From Glandiceps talaboti (taxonomy: Eukaryota; Hemichordata; Enteropneusta; Spengelidae): a stretch of DNA of 64,000 nucleotides. Each line of letters opens with the position of its first letter. Position 1 is the stretch's first letter. The notes below the pieces were generated by a model, which was given only the letters and a program-made list of their open reading frames with translations, was not told the origin of the DNA and did no database searches. Position numbers and translations under genes: made by a program. Shown piece after piece: positions 36,421-48,712 of this stretch. The stretch lies in NCBI RefSeq assembly GCF_964340395.1, contig NC_135558.1:19738871-19802870 (forward strand), given 5' to 3'.

Positions 36421-36622
36421 ACTAAACCCGCTAACTAACGGAACATCAAAGCCCAACATTTAACAACCCGCCAACACTTACTTGTCCGCACCCAATAACT
36501 CACACAATAACAACCAACACCTCCACACATACAACACCTACCCACCGACACAGACAATTAATAGTGATGGTATTTCTATTGTCTACACTCTATATATACA
36601 GCACACCCAGAGAGTAAGCCTC

Positions 36623-37058
<436 letters not shown>

Positions 37059-37102
37059 AAAATAGTGATTGTCAAAATCGGTACATACTCTTACTGTTTG
37101 TA

Positions 37103-37290
37103 TGTATATATTGCGTAACAAGATGGTCGGACTAAACTATTCTTTACGGGGGTTTACTTCTGTCGTTGGCGAGCGAGTATAGTATTTGCCTTCATGGCGA
37201 CATTTCGAGACCAGTTTGGATTTTTTTGTTCTGTAATATATTCTATTCAGCATTGATTATACAAAGTTTCTCACTTAAAGGCCCGTATCG
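37103..37290 (+). repeat. Left member of a distant inverted-repeat pair
   Basis: About 185 bp starting ACAAGATGGTCGGACTAAAC is repeated in inverted orientation at about 49150-49300 with an estimated 85% similarity and a small indel. The two copies bracket the Harbinger element and two minus-strand ORFs. No matching target duplication was found outside them, so they may be independent insertions rather than ends of one element. Confidence 0.6.
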
Positions 37291-37805
37291 ACTATAAAAG
37301 GAGGATTACAGTAGGGACGCTCATTTATGCAAAGCCTCTCGTACGCCTAACATCGCCTGGGTGCTCCAAGAAAGCTGTCAAAATCACGGCTATTTCCCGA
37401 GCATTTACTCTAAATGTATCCCAAAATGAATTATAAATATGTAGAAGAGGTGCCTGTGTGAATTGTTTTGTAAATTATGATGATCTGGGAGCGAAATTTG
37501 ATGTATGTTGTCATGTGGTATGTGGCGAAATGTTAGGTTAGAAGCGTCAAAACAGCTGTCACTCAAATTTTGTAAAATAACATTTATGAAAAATGTAACT
37601 TATGTAAGTATGGCATACTATCAATTTGGCAATCTTTTGTAGTTGTTACGATGTCACCCCCCCCCCCCACCAGTAGTTAATGTTACTTTTGTAATCTTAT
37701 GAAAATTCCAAGATATACTGACAATTGTAGTAAGTCATTTCTGTCTATAATTTTGGATTGATTGATGACAATTTATTAAAGTGTCAAATATGTTTTATTT
37801 TCAAG

Positions 37806-39331
37806 GATTCCAAGTGAAGACTGGATTCTACCAGCTAGCAGGTGCCGTTGATGGTTCCCACATCCCAATACTGCAACCTAGGGATTTCCAAAGTGATTAT
37901 TATAACAGAAAATGTTTTCACTCTGTCGTTTTACAGGCTGTGGTTGATCACCAATACAGGTACTCTATACACATGCAAATGCTTGTCAGAGATTTTGGTT
38001 TCGATCTTTGGTTTTTGATCTTACCTAAATTTTTTAATTCCAACACATAAATTGCACATACACACAGAATGTATAATTCGTACTTTTATAATTCATTGAT
38101 TGGTGTTTTGAGACTGAAATGTAAACTATTAACAGACATTGTATATGATATAGTTATAAGTAGCATGAAATATGTAATGTAAACAATTACAACAAACTGT
38201 ATATACATAGACTGGCAAATCATGTTTACCATAATCATTTCAATTCCCTTGATTTTTAGATTTATGGACATAAATGTTGGTTGGCCTGGACGAGTTCATG
38301 ATGCCAGGATACTAGCAAACTCAACTCTATACCAGAGAGGAAATGCTGGTGAACTTTTCCCTAATGTAAGTAGATTGATTCTTATTTAAGTGTAAGTGTA
38401 TAGGGGAGTGAGGATGGTGTTGACAGTACCATCGTCGCTATAAAAAAATCACATTTAGCCTGCCAGTTCTTGAAGTTGAATACACATACAAAGCTACACT
38501 CTCCATGTGTCATGTTGTTACAAAAAAATATTTGAGATTAAGGCCAGACTAAACAAAATAGCACCAATGGCATTGTAGCACAACTGTATTTGGCTGTTGC
38601 TCTAGGAGTGGTCTTGTTGCTAGCCATATATGCATACAATTTTTTAATCTTTATTCACATACTTACCAATCCCTGTTTTATCTTTAGTAATCTGTATCAT
38701 CATTTCACTGTTGCTAAGGGTGTGGTCTATTTTTTTGACCTAATTTGTTTATCACACACACACAAGAGGACAGACACAACAACATGCCTATAACACTACT
38801 GAAGTATAGCAGTTCAGTTGTGCTAAAAATAAGACATTTACATACACTCAGATTTTTATTCCCTGGCCTAATGCCTGAATATCCTCTCTCTGGCTACAGT
38901 GGACACAGCAAATACATGGTGTTCAAGTTCCAGTGTTTATCATAGGGGATCCAGCATATCCATTGCTACCATGGTTGATGAAGCCTTATCCTGAGATTGG
39001 TAACTTAGCTAGAGAGAAGAAAATCTTCAACTCAAAGTTAAGCAAAGCAAGATATGTTGTTGAGGATGCGTTTGGTCGTCTCAAAGGGCGCTGGCGGTGT
39101 CTTATGAAAAGAAATGATAGCTCACTGGTAAACTTACCTAACCACATTACTACCTGTTGCATTTTACACAATATTTGTGAAATCTATGGGGATAACTTTG
39201 ATGAGGTGTTACGTCCAAATAATGATGACAATATTGAAAACATTGACCTGTTAGACAAACCAAATAATAATGCATGCCAAGTGAGAAATGCATTAGCTCT
39301 GCAATTTGTTGAAGATAGAGATAGAGTATGA
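37806..39331 (+). CDS. PIF/Harbinger transposase (DDE_Tnp_4 type), N-terminus missing
   Basis: Three exons join in frame: 37806-37959, 38260-38365 and 38900-39331 (TGA stop), all with GT-AG boundaries. They encode the catalytic half of a Harbinger nuclease. First Asp is in LAGAVDGSHIPI, second Asp in VGWPGRVHDARI, third acidic residue in VVEDAFGRLKGRWRCL. The IIGDPAYPLLPWLMKPYPE and HNICE segments are also family hallmarks. The transposase cuts and pastes the element together with the Myb-like partner encoded at 44.19-46.35 kb. The usual 150-200 N-terminal residues are absent upstream of the first acceptor, where the distant inverted repeat and TA-rich block lie, so the gene is probably dead or chimeric. 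AATAAA near 39403 could end the transcript. Confidence 0.9.
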
Positions 39332-40364
39332 ATTCCTTGTTCTAGCCATGCTTATCTAAGGGAGTCTTCAGTAATAACAAGGATGGGTGTGGGGACAGTG
39401 GAAATAAAGCCCAATCAGTTGCATAAAATGTGACCCTCCCCTAGTCTGTTGTGTTAAAAGTGACCTTCCCTCAATTTCCTTTCTCTAAAAAATGACACCC
39501 CCCCCCCTCCCCCATACAAATATTTAAATGAAGTTTTTTTAAACACAGCCTCCTTATGGCACAGCTGTTGGAGCTCAATATTATTAGTCTGACAGGAGGT
39601 CCTGATTTACAATCCATCTAGAAACAGGGTATTTTTTTTAAATATCGCCTTCCTCCAAGGACAGATCAGTAAAAAGTGATTCACCCAATTTTCATGGCAC
39701 TATCTTCTCTGAGTAATTACTGAAGGCTCCCTGATGAAGATTATCTGAAGTTATCTGAAGAAGAATATGAGAGGCCTAAACAAAATTGTTTGGTTCAGTT
39801 ACCCGACCCCACCTATTTTTTCAAGCCAACCTCAAATTTTGTTACGTATTCCAAAAAAAGTAAATAAAGTTGTGAAGTCTCACAAGGAATGAATGTAGAG
39901 ACTGATATCAACTTAAAAAAGACAATATTATATAGAGGATATTGTAATAGGAAGTGTTTTACATCTTCTACATGTCATGTGTCACAACATTTACATATTT
40001 TTTTATTAACTGGTAGTTTGTGGTATCTGCCTCTTTCAATTTCCTGTCTGTGGTCACTTAATCTAAATTTACAAATTTAATCTCTGAGTTCAGAGTTATG
40101 TAGTTGTTCCAAATAGTGTTCTTTTTTAAATTCTGATTTGAATAGTTTAAACGTTCTTAGTTCTTTTTTCTTTTTTGTAAATTCAATTTTTTATTGTCAT
40201 CGTTTGTCATTTTTCAACTCAACAACAATGAAGTCGGTTTGTAGTTACTGACATGATGTACGTCATTGTTGGATACTCATGAGGTCACAAACGGGTACCA
40301 TTTAGTTTTGTTACGTAAATGCTTCCTTTAATAAAGTATTATTTGAATGCAGCAAGTGTATGGT
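39332..40364. other. Gene-free stretch inside the Harbinger element
   Basis: No gene beyond the transposase 3' flank is seen. Confidence 0.5.
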
Positions 40365-40640
40365 CTAATTAATTGCTTGTTTTTTGGAAAATATTTTGAG
40401 TGGAAATCTGCCCAAATCTCCATATATTCCTGTTTTTGTACATTTTCTCAAGACCCTAAATATGAGTTGACAAAAATTAAGATTTATGGTTTCTATTGGT
40501 GAGTCAATAATATACTCATCACTCCAGATATCACATCCATAAATCATTATTGGCCTGGTTAATTTATCAGATATATCTAGAGGTAGAGTTGGACCTAAAG
40601 TACATGGGTTGTCCGATGTTGTTAAAGGGTTGGGATGTAA
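40365..40640 (-). mobile_element. LINE C-terminal relic nested in the Harbinger element
   Basis: The minus-strand frame has LPLDISDKLTRPIMIYGCDI followed by 'WSDEYI', then 'LNFCQLIFRVLRKCTKTGIYGDLGRFPL'-type residues. This is the thumb/post-RT block of a LINE ('LF..LV.PIL.YG.EIWG ... FCK..LGV ... VYGELGR.PL'). No RT core is present nearby, so it is a short dead fragment. Confidence 0.65.
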
Positions 40641-40840
40641 GCATTTTGAGGGCTTATTCTGAGAGAAATATTCATTCATACTGGAAGACCATGTTATTGG
40701 AAAAACTTAAAATAGCCCTAAAAAATACACATTAGCATCCTTGATTGGGTAAACAAAACACACACACACAGGTTATACATACATGCATGACTACCTACCT
40801 ATCTACTTACCGACAGACACATATATACATAAATACATAT

Positions 40841-40858
40841 ATGTATACATACATATAT

Positions 40859-40895
<37 letters not shown>

Positions 40896-40962
40896 TACAT
40901 ACATACATACATACATACATACATACATACATACATACATACATACATACATACATACATAA
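40841..40962. repeat. (CATA)n microsatellite
   Basis: CATA array with a short internal CA run, ending about 20 bp before the 1733-bp duplication starts. Confidence 0.95.
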
Positions 40963-42057
40963 CAAAAAATGTTTTGAAGCATTTAGTAATAACACAACTC
41001 ACTGTCTGTCCTTTAATATGCGAGCAATGAAAGTGTGTCTTTACTTGTACTACTCTTACCTATGTGATGTTTATGAATGTGTATGAGTTTAAATCTGGCG
41101 GGATATTTAACCTATGTAAGTAGGCTTTGAATAGAAAAAAGGCACATGGATAAGGAAGACAAAGGAAAAACAGAAAAGAGCCATGACAATAGAAATTCAA
41201 GAAATACAGTCCTGATTTTTTATTGATTTATTTTACACTATAATTTACTGGTACCCAATTATACAGCCGGGTTGACTGAAGCACAATCACACTTCAAATC
41301 TTGGCAAAGGACTTTAGCCATTCAGATATAAACAGCAACAATGAGGCACAGACCTGTAACTTGCAGACTCCGAGCCAGCTATAATTAATCAACTATCAAA
41401 ATTCAACATATTTAGTAAATATTGAACAGATTTTTAGTAACAGCAACAGTAAAAATTATGTAATACTCTTGAAAACACTAATTATTTTTAATACTAAACA
41501 TGTAACAACTCACTCTCAAAGTTAAGGAGATTTAAGGGGAACACCACTCCAGGAAATAGTCTTCTTTTTAAAATGTGCATTGTGAAGAGTCATTTCATAA
41601 TGTATCATCAATTACAATTACTTGCAAATTCAGGGAAAACATAACGTTGATCTTGTGCCTTTATAGGGTATCTTTGCTATGATCTAGTGCATCATGAGAG
41701 ACAGATGATTAAGTTATTCAATGTTATTCAATGTTGACACACTGAACATTAATTAGTACAAAAATGACTATACACTGCAATGTAACACAACTGTCATGAG
41801 TATTCAGCATGTGACCATTGATTTTATTATTTCTACTGAGTTCTGTCACACAATAACACATGGCAAAGGGACCCTGTAAATGCACAATATCAACCTGCTG
41901 TTAATGTGCAAACACAAATAAATGTAGGTGATGTAAAATCATCAAATGACTCTCCAGAACACACAGTTTATGGAAAAATCTTTTGGAAAGACATTCCATT
42001 TAAAACTTACACATGCATTGTTGGGAAGCATCTATACCAATGTTATCAAACAAACAT

Positions 42058-42409
42058 TAAAGTGGCCATATGGATGTGAATTTGGTATTTATTTTGGATT
42101 TTTATTTGATAAAACAGCTTCACCATGTTTTTCTACTTGAAAAAATAATGCAAAAGAACATATACCAAGTCTATATTCATAACTCAATACATTGCAAAAA
42201 AATGCAAAAAGTGCAAAAAGTTTGTTATTGTACGCACAATAGCAAACATTTTACACATTGTTTAATGTTTTGCCGTTTATTGAGATGTGAACATGGACTT
42301 GGTATATGTTATTTCGTATTATTTTTTCAAGTAGAAAAACATGGTGAAGCTGTTTTATCAAATACAAATCCAAAATAAATACCAAATTCTCATCTATATG
42401 GCCACTTTA
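42058..42409. mobile_element. 348-bp palindromic MITE (copy 1) with TA target sites
   Basis: The element at 42060-42407 starts AAGTGGCCATAT and ends in the complement, with TA on both sides. Arms are long and nearly perfect: the segment with AACAGCTTCACCATGTTTTT occurs in both orientations. TA flanks suit a Tc1/mariner-type element. Confidence 0.8.
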
Positions 42410-43790
42410 AAAATATAAGAATCTAAATATTAGGAAGTACAAATAACATCACAAAAACTAGTAAGGGCCCATGTAATTGGACATTACTGCATAAGTTGAA
42501 CCTTCATCATCAATGGTACTGCTTTGATTTTGGGTGGACGATCCACTTAGTATGTTGCCAAGCATTGCCATCATTTGACGATCATGTGCCCTTTCTCTTT
42601 CTCTCTCTCTACGCTCCTCCTCTTTCCTCTCTCTCTCCATTTCAAGGAACATGGACTGGAAATCATTTAATTTCTCAGTTGACTTCTCCGTTATAGACAT
42701 CAGTGTCTTAGTTGCTTAGTAATAACACAACTCACTGTCTGTCCTTTAATATGCGAGCAATGAAAGTGTGTCTTTACTTGTACTACTCTTACCTATGTGA
42801 TGTTTATGAATGTGTATGAGTTTAAATCTGGCGGGATATTTAACCTATGTAAGTAGGCTTTGAATAGAAAAAAGGCACATGGATAAGGAAGACAAAGGAA
42901 AAACAGAAAAGAGCCATGACAATAGAAATTCAAGAAATACAGTCCTGATTTTTTATTGATTTATTTTACACTATAATTTACTGGTACCCAATTATACAGC
43001 CGGGTTGACTGAAGCACAATCACACTTCAAATCTTGGCAAAGGACTTTAGCCATTCAGATATAAACAGCAACAATGAGGCACAGACCTGTAACTTGCAGA
43101 CTCCGAGCCAGCTATAATTAATCAACTATCAAAATTCAACATATTTAGTAAATATTGAACAGATTTTTAGTAACAGCAACAGTAAAAATTATGTAATACT
43201 CTTGAAAACACTAATTATTTTTAATACTAAACATGTAACAACTCACTCTCAAAGTTAAGGAGATTTAAGGGGAACACCACTCCAGGAAATAGTCTTCTTT
43301 TTAAAATGTGCATTGTGAAGAGTCATTTCATAATGTATCATCAATTACAATTACTTGCAAATTCAGGGAAAACATAACGTTGATCTTGTGCCTTTATAGG
43401 GTATCTTTGCTATGATCTAGTGCATCATGAGAGACAGATGATTAAGTTATTCAATGTTATTCAATGTTGACACACTGAACATTAATTAGTACAAAAATGA
43501 CTATACACTGCAATGTAACACAACTGTCATGAGTATTCAGCATGTGACCATTGATTTTATTATTTCTACTGAGTTCTGTCACACAATAACACATGGCAAA
43601 GGGACCCTGTAAATGCACAATATCAACCTGCTGTTAATGTGCAAACACAAATAAATGTAGGTGATGTAAAATCATCAAATGACTCTCCAGAACACACAGT
43701 TTATGGAAAAATCTTTTGGAAAGACATTCCATTTAAAACTTACACATGCATTGTTGGGAAGCATCTATACCAATGTTATCAAACAAACAT

Positions 43791-44142
43791 TAAAGTGGCC
43801 ATATGGATGTGAATTTGGTATTTATTTTGGATTTTTATTTGATAAAACAGCTTCACCATGTTTTTCTACTTGAAAAAATAATGCAAAAGAACATATACCA
43901 AGTCTATATTCATAACTCAATACATTGCAAAAAAATGCAAAAAGTGCAAAAAGTTTGTTATTGTACGCACAATAGCAAACATTTTACACATTGTTTAATG
44001 TTTTGCCGTTTATTGAGATGTGAACATGGACTTGGTATATGTTATTTCGTATTATTTTTTCAAGTAGAAAAACATGGTGAAGCTGTTTTATCAAATACAA
44101 ATCCAAAATAAATACCAAATTCTCATCTATATGGCCACTTTA
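43791..44142. mobile_element. 348-bp palindromic MITE, duplicated copy
   Basis: Identical to the element at 42058-42409 because of the 1733-bp tandem duplication, not because of a second transposition. Confidence 0.8.
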
Positions 44143-44190
44143 AAAATATAAGAATCTAAATATTAGGAAGTACAAATAACATCACAAAAA

Positions 44191-46351
44191 CTAGTAAGGG
44201 CCCATGTAATTGGACATTACTGCATAAGTTGAACCTTCATCATCAATGGTACTGCTTTGATTTTGGGTGGACGATCCACTTAGTATGTTGCCAAGCATTG
44301 CCATCATTTGACGATCATGTGCCCTTTCTCTTTCTCTCTCTCTACGCTCCTCCTCTTTCCTCTCTCTCTCCATTTCAAGGAACATGGACTGGAAATCATT
44401 TAATTTCTCAGTTGACTTCTCCGTTATAGACATCAGTGTCTTAGTTGCTTCAGCCATGGCAGCCTTAAATTTATTTGGCTTACGCTGCTTGGTGACTGGT
44501 TTGTTTGCAGGTTCATCTGCTATCCTTTTTCTAATTGTAGCGTCATTTCCAACTTCTTTGCCTGTGTAAATATTTAATAAAGAAAATCTTTTAGCAGGCA
44601 TAAAGTATAACAATACAAATCATCATGGGTAAATACACACTACAGGAGAATTAAACTTGGTAGAGTTGGGTTGGTTGCTTTGTTAAGGTACATGCTCACT
44701 TGCTGTATCAGGCACGTTATTAGGATTATGATATTTCCAATGCAACGAGGTTCTCTCAAAACTGCACTAGTTGCAACTCGAACATTTTTAAAAACTACTT
44801 TGTTATATATAGCCTACCCATAATATTGCACAACCTGAATAATAGTGAATCAGTATCATGTACCAGTACATACATGTATAGTATGCTTCACAGTGTATCA
44901 AATCAAACTGTTTTTTGACATCAGGGTCCAAAGGAATCATGATTTCAACTTATTATTATACTACTCATAAATAGAATACACTTCTAATCGACATGTACAA
45001 AATGGTGTTCAATAAATTTACAATAGATGTTAAATTAAAAAAAAATAGGGGGGGGGGGGTCTGACAAACCAGCTACTACACAGCTGACCTGGCCATAGAG
45101 TGGCTGGTGGGGGATGGGTTTACTCTAGATTGGAAGCTATGGGTATATATTTTGGTTGTATAATTCAAAAAATTACATTAAATAGGGGCCCTTTAATTAG
45201 CACAAACACCCTCACCACTTGCCTGTCTAGTCTATAGGAATTGTCCTGATTAAAGTTAACATATATATCATGTACCTACCAGATATGTATATACAATGAA
45301 CAAACAAGTCACTATGTTATCTGCAGTGAAATTAATAATTCAATGTCAAATACAATAAATGTACAAATAACTATATATGGATGACATTTTGACAATGGGG
45401 TATTTTGGATAACTATTTACTTTTAAACATTATTCCTATTTTTTACATTGAAAAAATAATATGGAAAAAATTACCATTGCTAATCTCGACTTAGGAAAAC
45501 AATAAATTGCAAAAAAATACAAAGTGCGTAAAATGTTTGTTATTGAAATTTGTAGTACAACTGTTACATTTATTTAGCATCTCGGCAATTTTAATTGAAT
45601 TACCAACATCATCATGGACTTTATCTATGCTGTTTCATATTTAGTTTAATTTGGACAGACAGTAAATATAAGTACTTTCATAATTTAAAAATTAAATATA
45701 TACCTCTTTGTCATCCCTACTAAGGCCCTAGAGCTAAAAGTTAATTTGCGGAACATAAAAAAATAGGGCATGGTAGAAATGGTCAACAAGTGTATCTTGT
45801 GGACTTAACAGGAGAAAATATTTTATAATGGAAAGTACAAAGATGAAATGATAAAAAATAATACCTGTTTGCATGGGCGGCTGTTCAGCTTCTTCTTCAT
45901 CATCATCAGTATTAGTACTATTACTACTACTAGCACCATTACTACTCCTACTGCTGCTTCTGCTGTTGTTGTTGTTGCTATTTTTCCCATAACTAGAATT
46001 GACACTAGTGTCAATGACATGCACTGGGTCTATCTGTGGCCTTTTACACCATATGGTGTCAATGGCCTCTAAAAATTTAGGCCATTTATCTGGGCGACCA
46101 CTGCCAGACTTCCTGAGGACATCTTTAAATCGTTTATATGATTCTTTAAGGTGCCGTAGTTTCGTTGAGCATTGTTCACCGGTTCGATTTACGTCGTGCC
46201 TCTCTTTCAATAGATTGGAAATACGTTCATAAGTTCCCTTAGTACGAGAACTGTTCTCTAATTCAGCCTGTATCACGGCATCGCCCCATACAGCAATTAA
46301 CGCAGCTGTTTCCTCGTCTTCCCAAAAATCTCTACCAAAATTAGCTGCCAT
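44191..46351 (-). CDS. Harbinger Myb/SANT-like DNA-binding protein
   Basis: Two exons on the minus strand: 46351-45865 and 44561-44191, joined in frame with a GT-AG intron (about 285 residues). Exon 1 starts with MAANFGRDFW and carries a trihelix Myb/SANT-like domain (about residues 9-95) with conserved tryptophans in 'FWEDEETAALIAVWGD' and 'RPDKWPKFLEAID', then an acidic/Ser-Asn-rich linker. Exon 2 has a basic segment (KQRKPNKFKAAM) and a charged helix rich in ER/EE that looks like a coiled coil. Partner proteins of this type help the Harbinger transposase enter the nucleus and bind the transposon ends. The start is the ATG directly before the domain; an ORF extension upstream is unlikely to be used. 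The gene looks intact, unlike its transposase. Confidence 0.85.
45420..45665. mobile_element. Diverged relative of the 348-bp MITE
   Basis: Internal blocks match the MITE at 42.06 kb ('gaaaaaataat', 'attgcaaaaaaat.caaa.gtgc.aaa..tttgttattg'), with many changes. It lies in the intron of the Myb-like gene. Confidence 0.5.
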
Positions 46352-46894
46352 ATTTATTTGACATATCGTACACACAACAAATAGGAGTTTGTAAATAGTT
46401 CCAAATGTGCAACAAAGTAACAATTTCTACACAATTTTGGAAATTAACAATCATATGAAGTGTTGTTTAACTCATTTACAACAAAGCACACACATACATT
46501 TTGGGAGAAATTGTTTTTTAACTTGTTCATATGTACATCATTAAAACCATGGACGAAAAAATTCATAAATTTACGAACTTATATTAATAAATGTCGGTTT
46601 AGGTCTCGATTTCGCGCCAACTTGACAAACAATCGTTCATGAACACACACACACAACGTTCGAAAAATCAACACAAAACGCATTAATGTTATCGAGTTAT
46701 CATTATATTTTGCACCTATAGTAAATTTTACACAACAGAGAATTGAAATATGCCCAAAAATATACATCATTACTGACCTGAACGAAATTTTCAGTCATAA
46801 CACCTATGAACCTTTCGGTAGACGAACGAAACCGTAAAAACCCATGTTGTATCAGCTGATAACGTATCACCTGACATGCTCGTAGATCTACTTC

Positions 46895-47115
46895 CGGGGT
46901 CAGGAGGCTTTCAGGACGGAACGCGTCCACACAGCACATAGGACGAAGTCAGGAGGGTTTCAGCATGGAAGTATACTGGGTTATACTTCCATGGTTTCAG
47001 GAAACCTCTCAAAGGTGTCCTAAGTCAGGAGGGTTTCAGGACGCGTTTGCGTCTACACGGGCTTCAAACTATCCTGAATCCTACCTCAGGTAGGATTTTT
47101 AGTGCCGTGTAGACG
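46895..47115. promoter_or_regulatory. Harbinger right-end subterminal repeats / Myb-like gene upstream region
   Basis: Three copies of 'gtcaggagg.tttcag' lie at about 46902, 46950 and 47022, two of them followed by 'gacg.(g)aacgcgt' or 'gacgcgtttgcgtctacac'. The palindrome ATCCTACCTCAGGTAGGAT follows at about 47079. Repeated subterminal motifs of this sort commonly bind transposase or its Myb-like partner; that role is inferred. Confidence 0.45.
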
Positions 47116-47381
47116 GGGCTAGTACTGTGTAAACGTTTGCGTAACTCCCTGGGGGGTTGGTAGTATCTCGATAATCAATTCGCTAGATTATTTACCTCTA
47201 CCTACCATAATAACATAACGGTAATGATCAAATTCGAATAAAATTGCTAACAAATGACAACACCGACATACGCAAAACATGAACGTGTAGTTTAGGTAAG
47301 GTACACTCTTTTTGGAGGATGTGATGGCCCTGAAAAGGGCCGTTTGGTTTGTGGCTTTTCAGCCGTTCGGTTAGACCGAGC
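47116..47381. other. Short gene-free stretch
   Basis: No feature recognised between the Harbinger right end and the Cys-rich ORF. Confidence 0.4.
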
Positions 47382-47864
47382 TTACGCCCAGCTATGACCT
47401 CTGTACGGAACACCGGGTAAATTTGGATAAAGAGACCGTACCTGCGAAGTGACGCATTTAGGCATCACTTCCCTACGACTGATGGCAACATCATCAGCCT
47501 GCATTAGTTGCTGTTTCCTATGTAAGTAGCGTGGATCGTTCCACGCATTTCTTCGGTCGAGCATATTCCAATACTTTCGGTAGAGCCGATGGCGAACCAA
47601 AACATTTTCGTCACAAGGTTCCTGGCCCATACCAAGCCAGTCTTGTCGGTATGTTGTGACACACGGGTAGCAAAGGCAGTGCGGACATTCGTTTTGATGC
47701 AAAGCAATGTCGTTGTTTTAATCTTGCAGATCGTCCCCGATACCACTGTCATTGATGGCCGAGGCCTCGTCACCGATATCGATACCACTGTCGTTGCTGG
47801 CCGAGACCTCGTCAGTTGACTCAACAACGCCAGTGTTGTCAACACATATGACATTATTGCCCAT
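47382..47864 (-). pseudogene. Cys-rich protein with P2X7-C-like tail, one in-frame stop
   Basis: A single minus-strand frame runs from the ATG at 47864 (MGNNVICVDN) to the TAG/TGA end at 47382, about 160 codons, broken only by a TAA at 47718-47720. The first 48 residues are acidic, with two DSGI repeats. After the stop come ECPHCLCYPCV, RHRLYRKYWNML, then REVMPKCVTSQVRSLYPN and a final YRGHSW. The C-terminal 'LYR.. ... PxCV...VR..YP' order resembles the intracellular domain shared by P2X7-like and many uncharacterised invertebrate proteins. Function is unknown. The stop may be a real mutation, a polymorphism or a sequencing error; the rest of the frame shows no decay. Confidence 0.5.
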
Positions 47865-48244
47865 ATTTTAGCCGATTTCTCTTGTAATACTTTTTGGTGG
47901 AATCGAAACCCTTCTTTTACCTCATGTGTAAACCCGGAAATAATGACATCCTATTTTACGTGGTTTTGGCATTTGCATTGAAGGCTGAAAATCGGTACAC
48001 CCTGTTACACATACCGAGCGTGCCAAATCACACAATAAATTCAAACTCCCCCGAAATAATAACGAACCTGTAAATCTTTTTTTTTAAAGAAGTAAATTTT
48101 GGGTTTTTTTTCCGCCCATTATCTGCGTATTATTTTGAATTGATTACATGTAACAAAGCATTCTTTTTCACCATGTCGTTGGAAGTGGCAGTATGTCGAT
48201 CATCTCAATCTAAACTGAGCATGACGTCAACCCGACTTTCCGTG

Positions 48245-48712
48245 TTATGATACACATAGTACATGCTGCATCAACAGAAAATAATGTAACGCGTCTGGAC
48301 AAAAATATACAAGGAAAGAAGGCAGAATACTATTCAAAATGGTGCCGAAACAGATTTTTTGGATCATGAGTTTCAATTGCAAAAGTCGTGTAGCTGTAAG
48401 TGCAATTGTCTTCGGCTCCACCCTGCCACGTACGTACATCCCCGGCGTACAGCACACCCCGTTATATTCATACGCTGTCGTCCAAGCTCCATATTTTGAT
48501 TCACTGTACAGTGGTAAAGTTATAAAATTGGCCCGTTCAACCCTTTCGGGACATTGCAATGAACGATAAACAAAACAGCGATTTACTTCAGACAGTTCCT
48601 TTGCCATCGCTAGTGCATTGTTGTGTGATACGTCAACACAGCTGTCTCCCCGGTACATTTGTATTCCGATCTTTGAACAAACATACAAAAGGTTCTTTTT
48701 CGTGAAATTCAT
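48245..48712 (-). other. Unrecognised 155-codon ORF
   Basis: An ATG-started minus-strand frame of 155 codons with eight or nine Cys residues. I recognise no family. The C-terminal third (FLVYFCPDALHYFLLM) is hydrophobic. It lies between the P2X7-C-like ORF and the sulfotransferase, same strand. It could be one exon of a gene, or chance. Confidence 0.22.

Larger units (their letters stand above)
40983..44450. repeat. Perfect direct tandem duplication, 1733-bp unit
   Basis: Copy 1 is 40983 to about 42715 and copy 2 is 42716 to about 44448. Every landmark is offset by exactly 1733 bp and I see no mismatch. The junction shares only TT. The unit contains the 3' part of exon 2 of the Myb-like gene and a palindromic MITE. 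Copy 2 joins on to the intact exon; copy 1 holds a truncated exon end. The duplicated small ORFs in both copies are shadows of the MITE. Confidence 0.95.
37806..47115. mobile_element. PIF/Harbinger DNA transposon, left end missing
   Basis: The block holds the two genes typical of PIF/Harbinger elements, a DDE transposase (plus strand) and a Myb/SANT-like DNA-binding protein (minus strand), facing each other. At the right end, about 46895-47115, 'gtcaggagg.tttcag' motifs occur three times, with the palindrome ATCCTACCTCAGGTAGGAT and a 'gccgtgtagacgggg' segment, which look like subterminal and terminal sequences. No equivalent left end or first transposase exon is present before 37.8 kb. Inside it are a LINE relic, microsatellites and a 1733-bp tandem duplication. 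Confidence 0.75.

Noticed and set aside
41946-44111. Two pairs of identical small ORFs (64 and 102 codons)
   Set aside because: They lie inside a palindromic MITE and are identical only because of the 1733-bp duplication.
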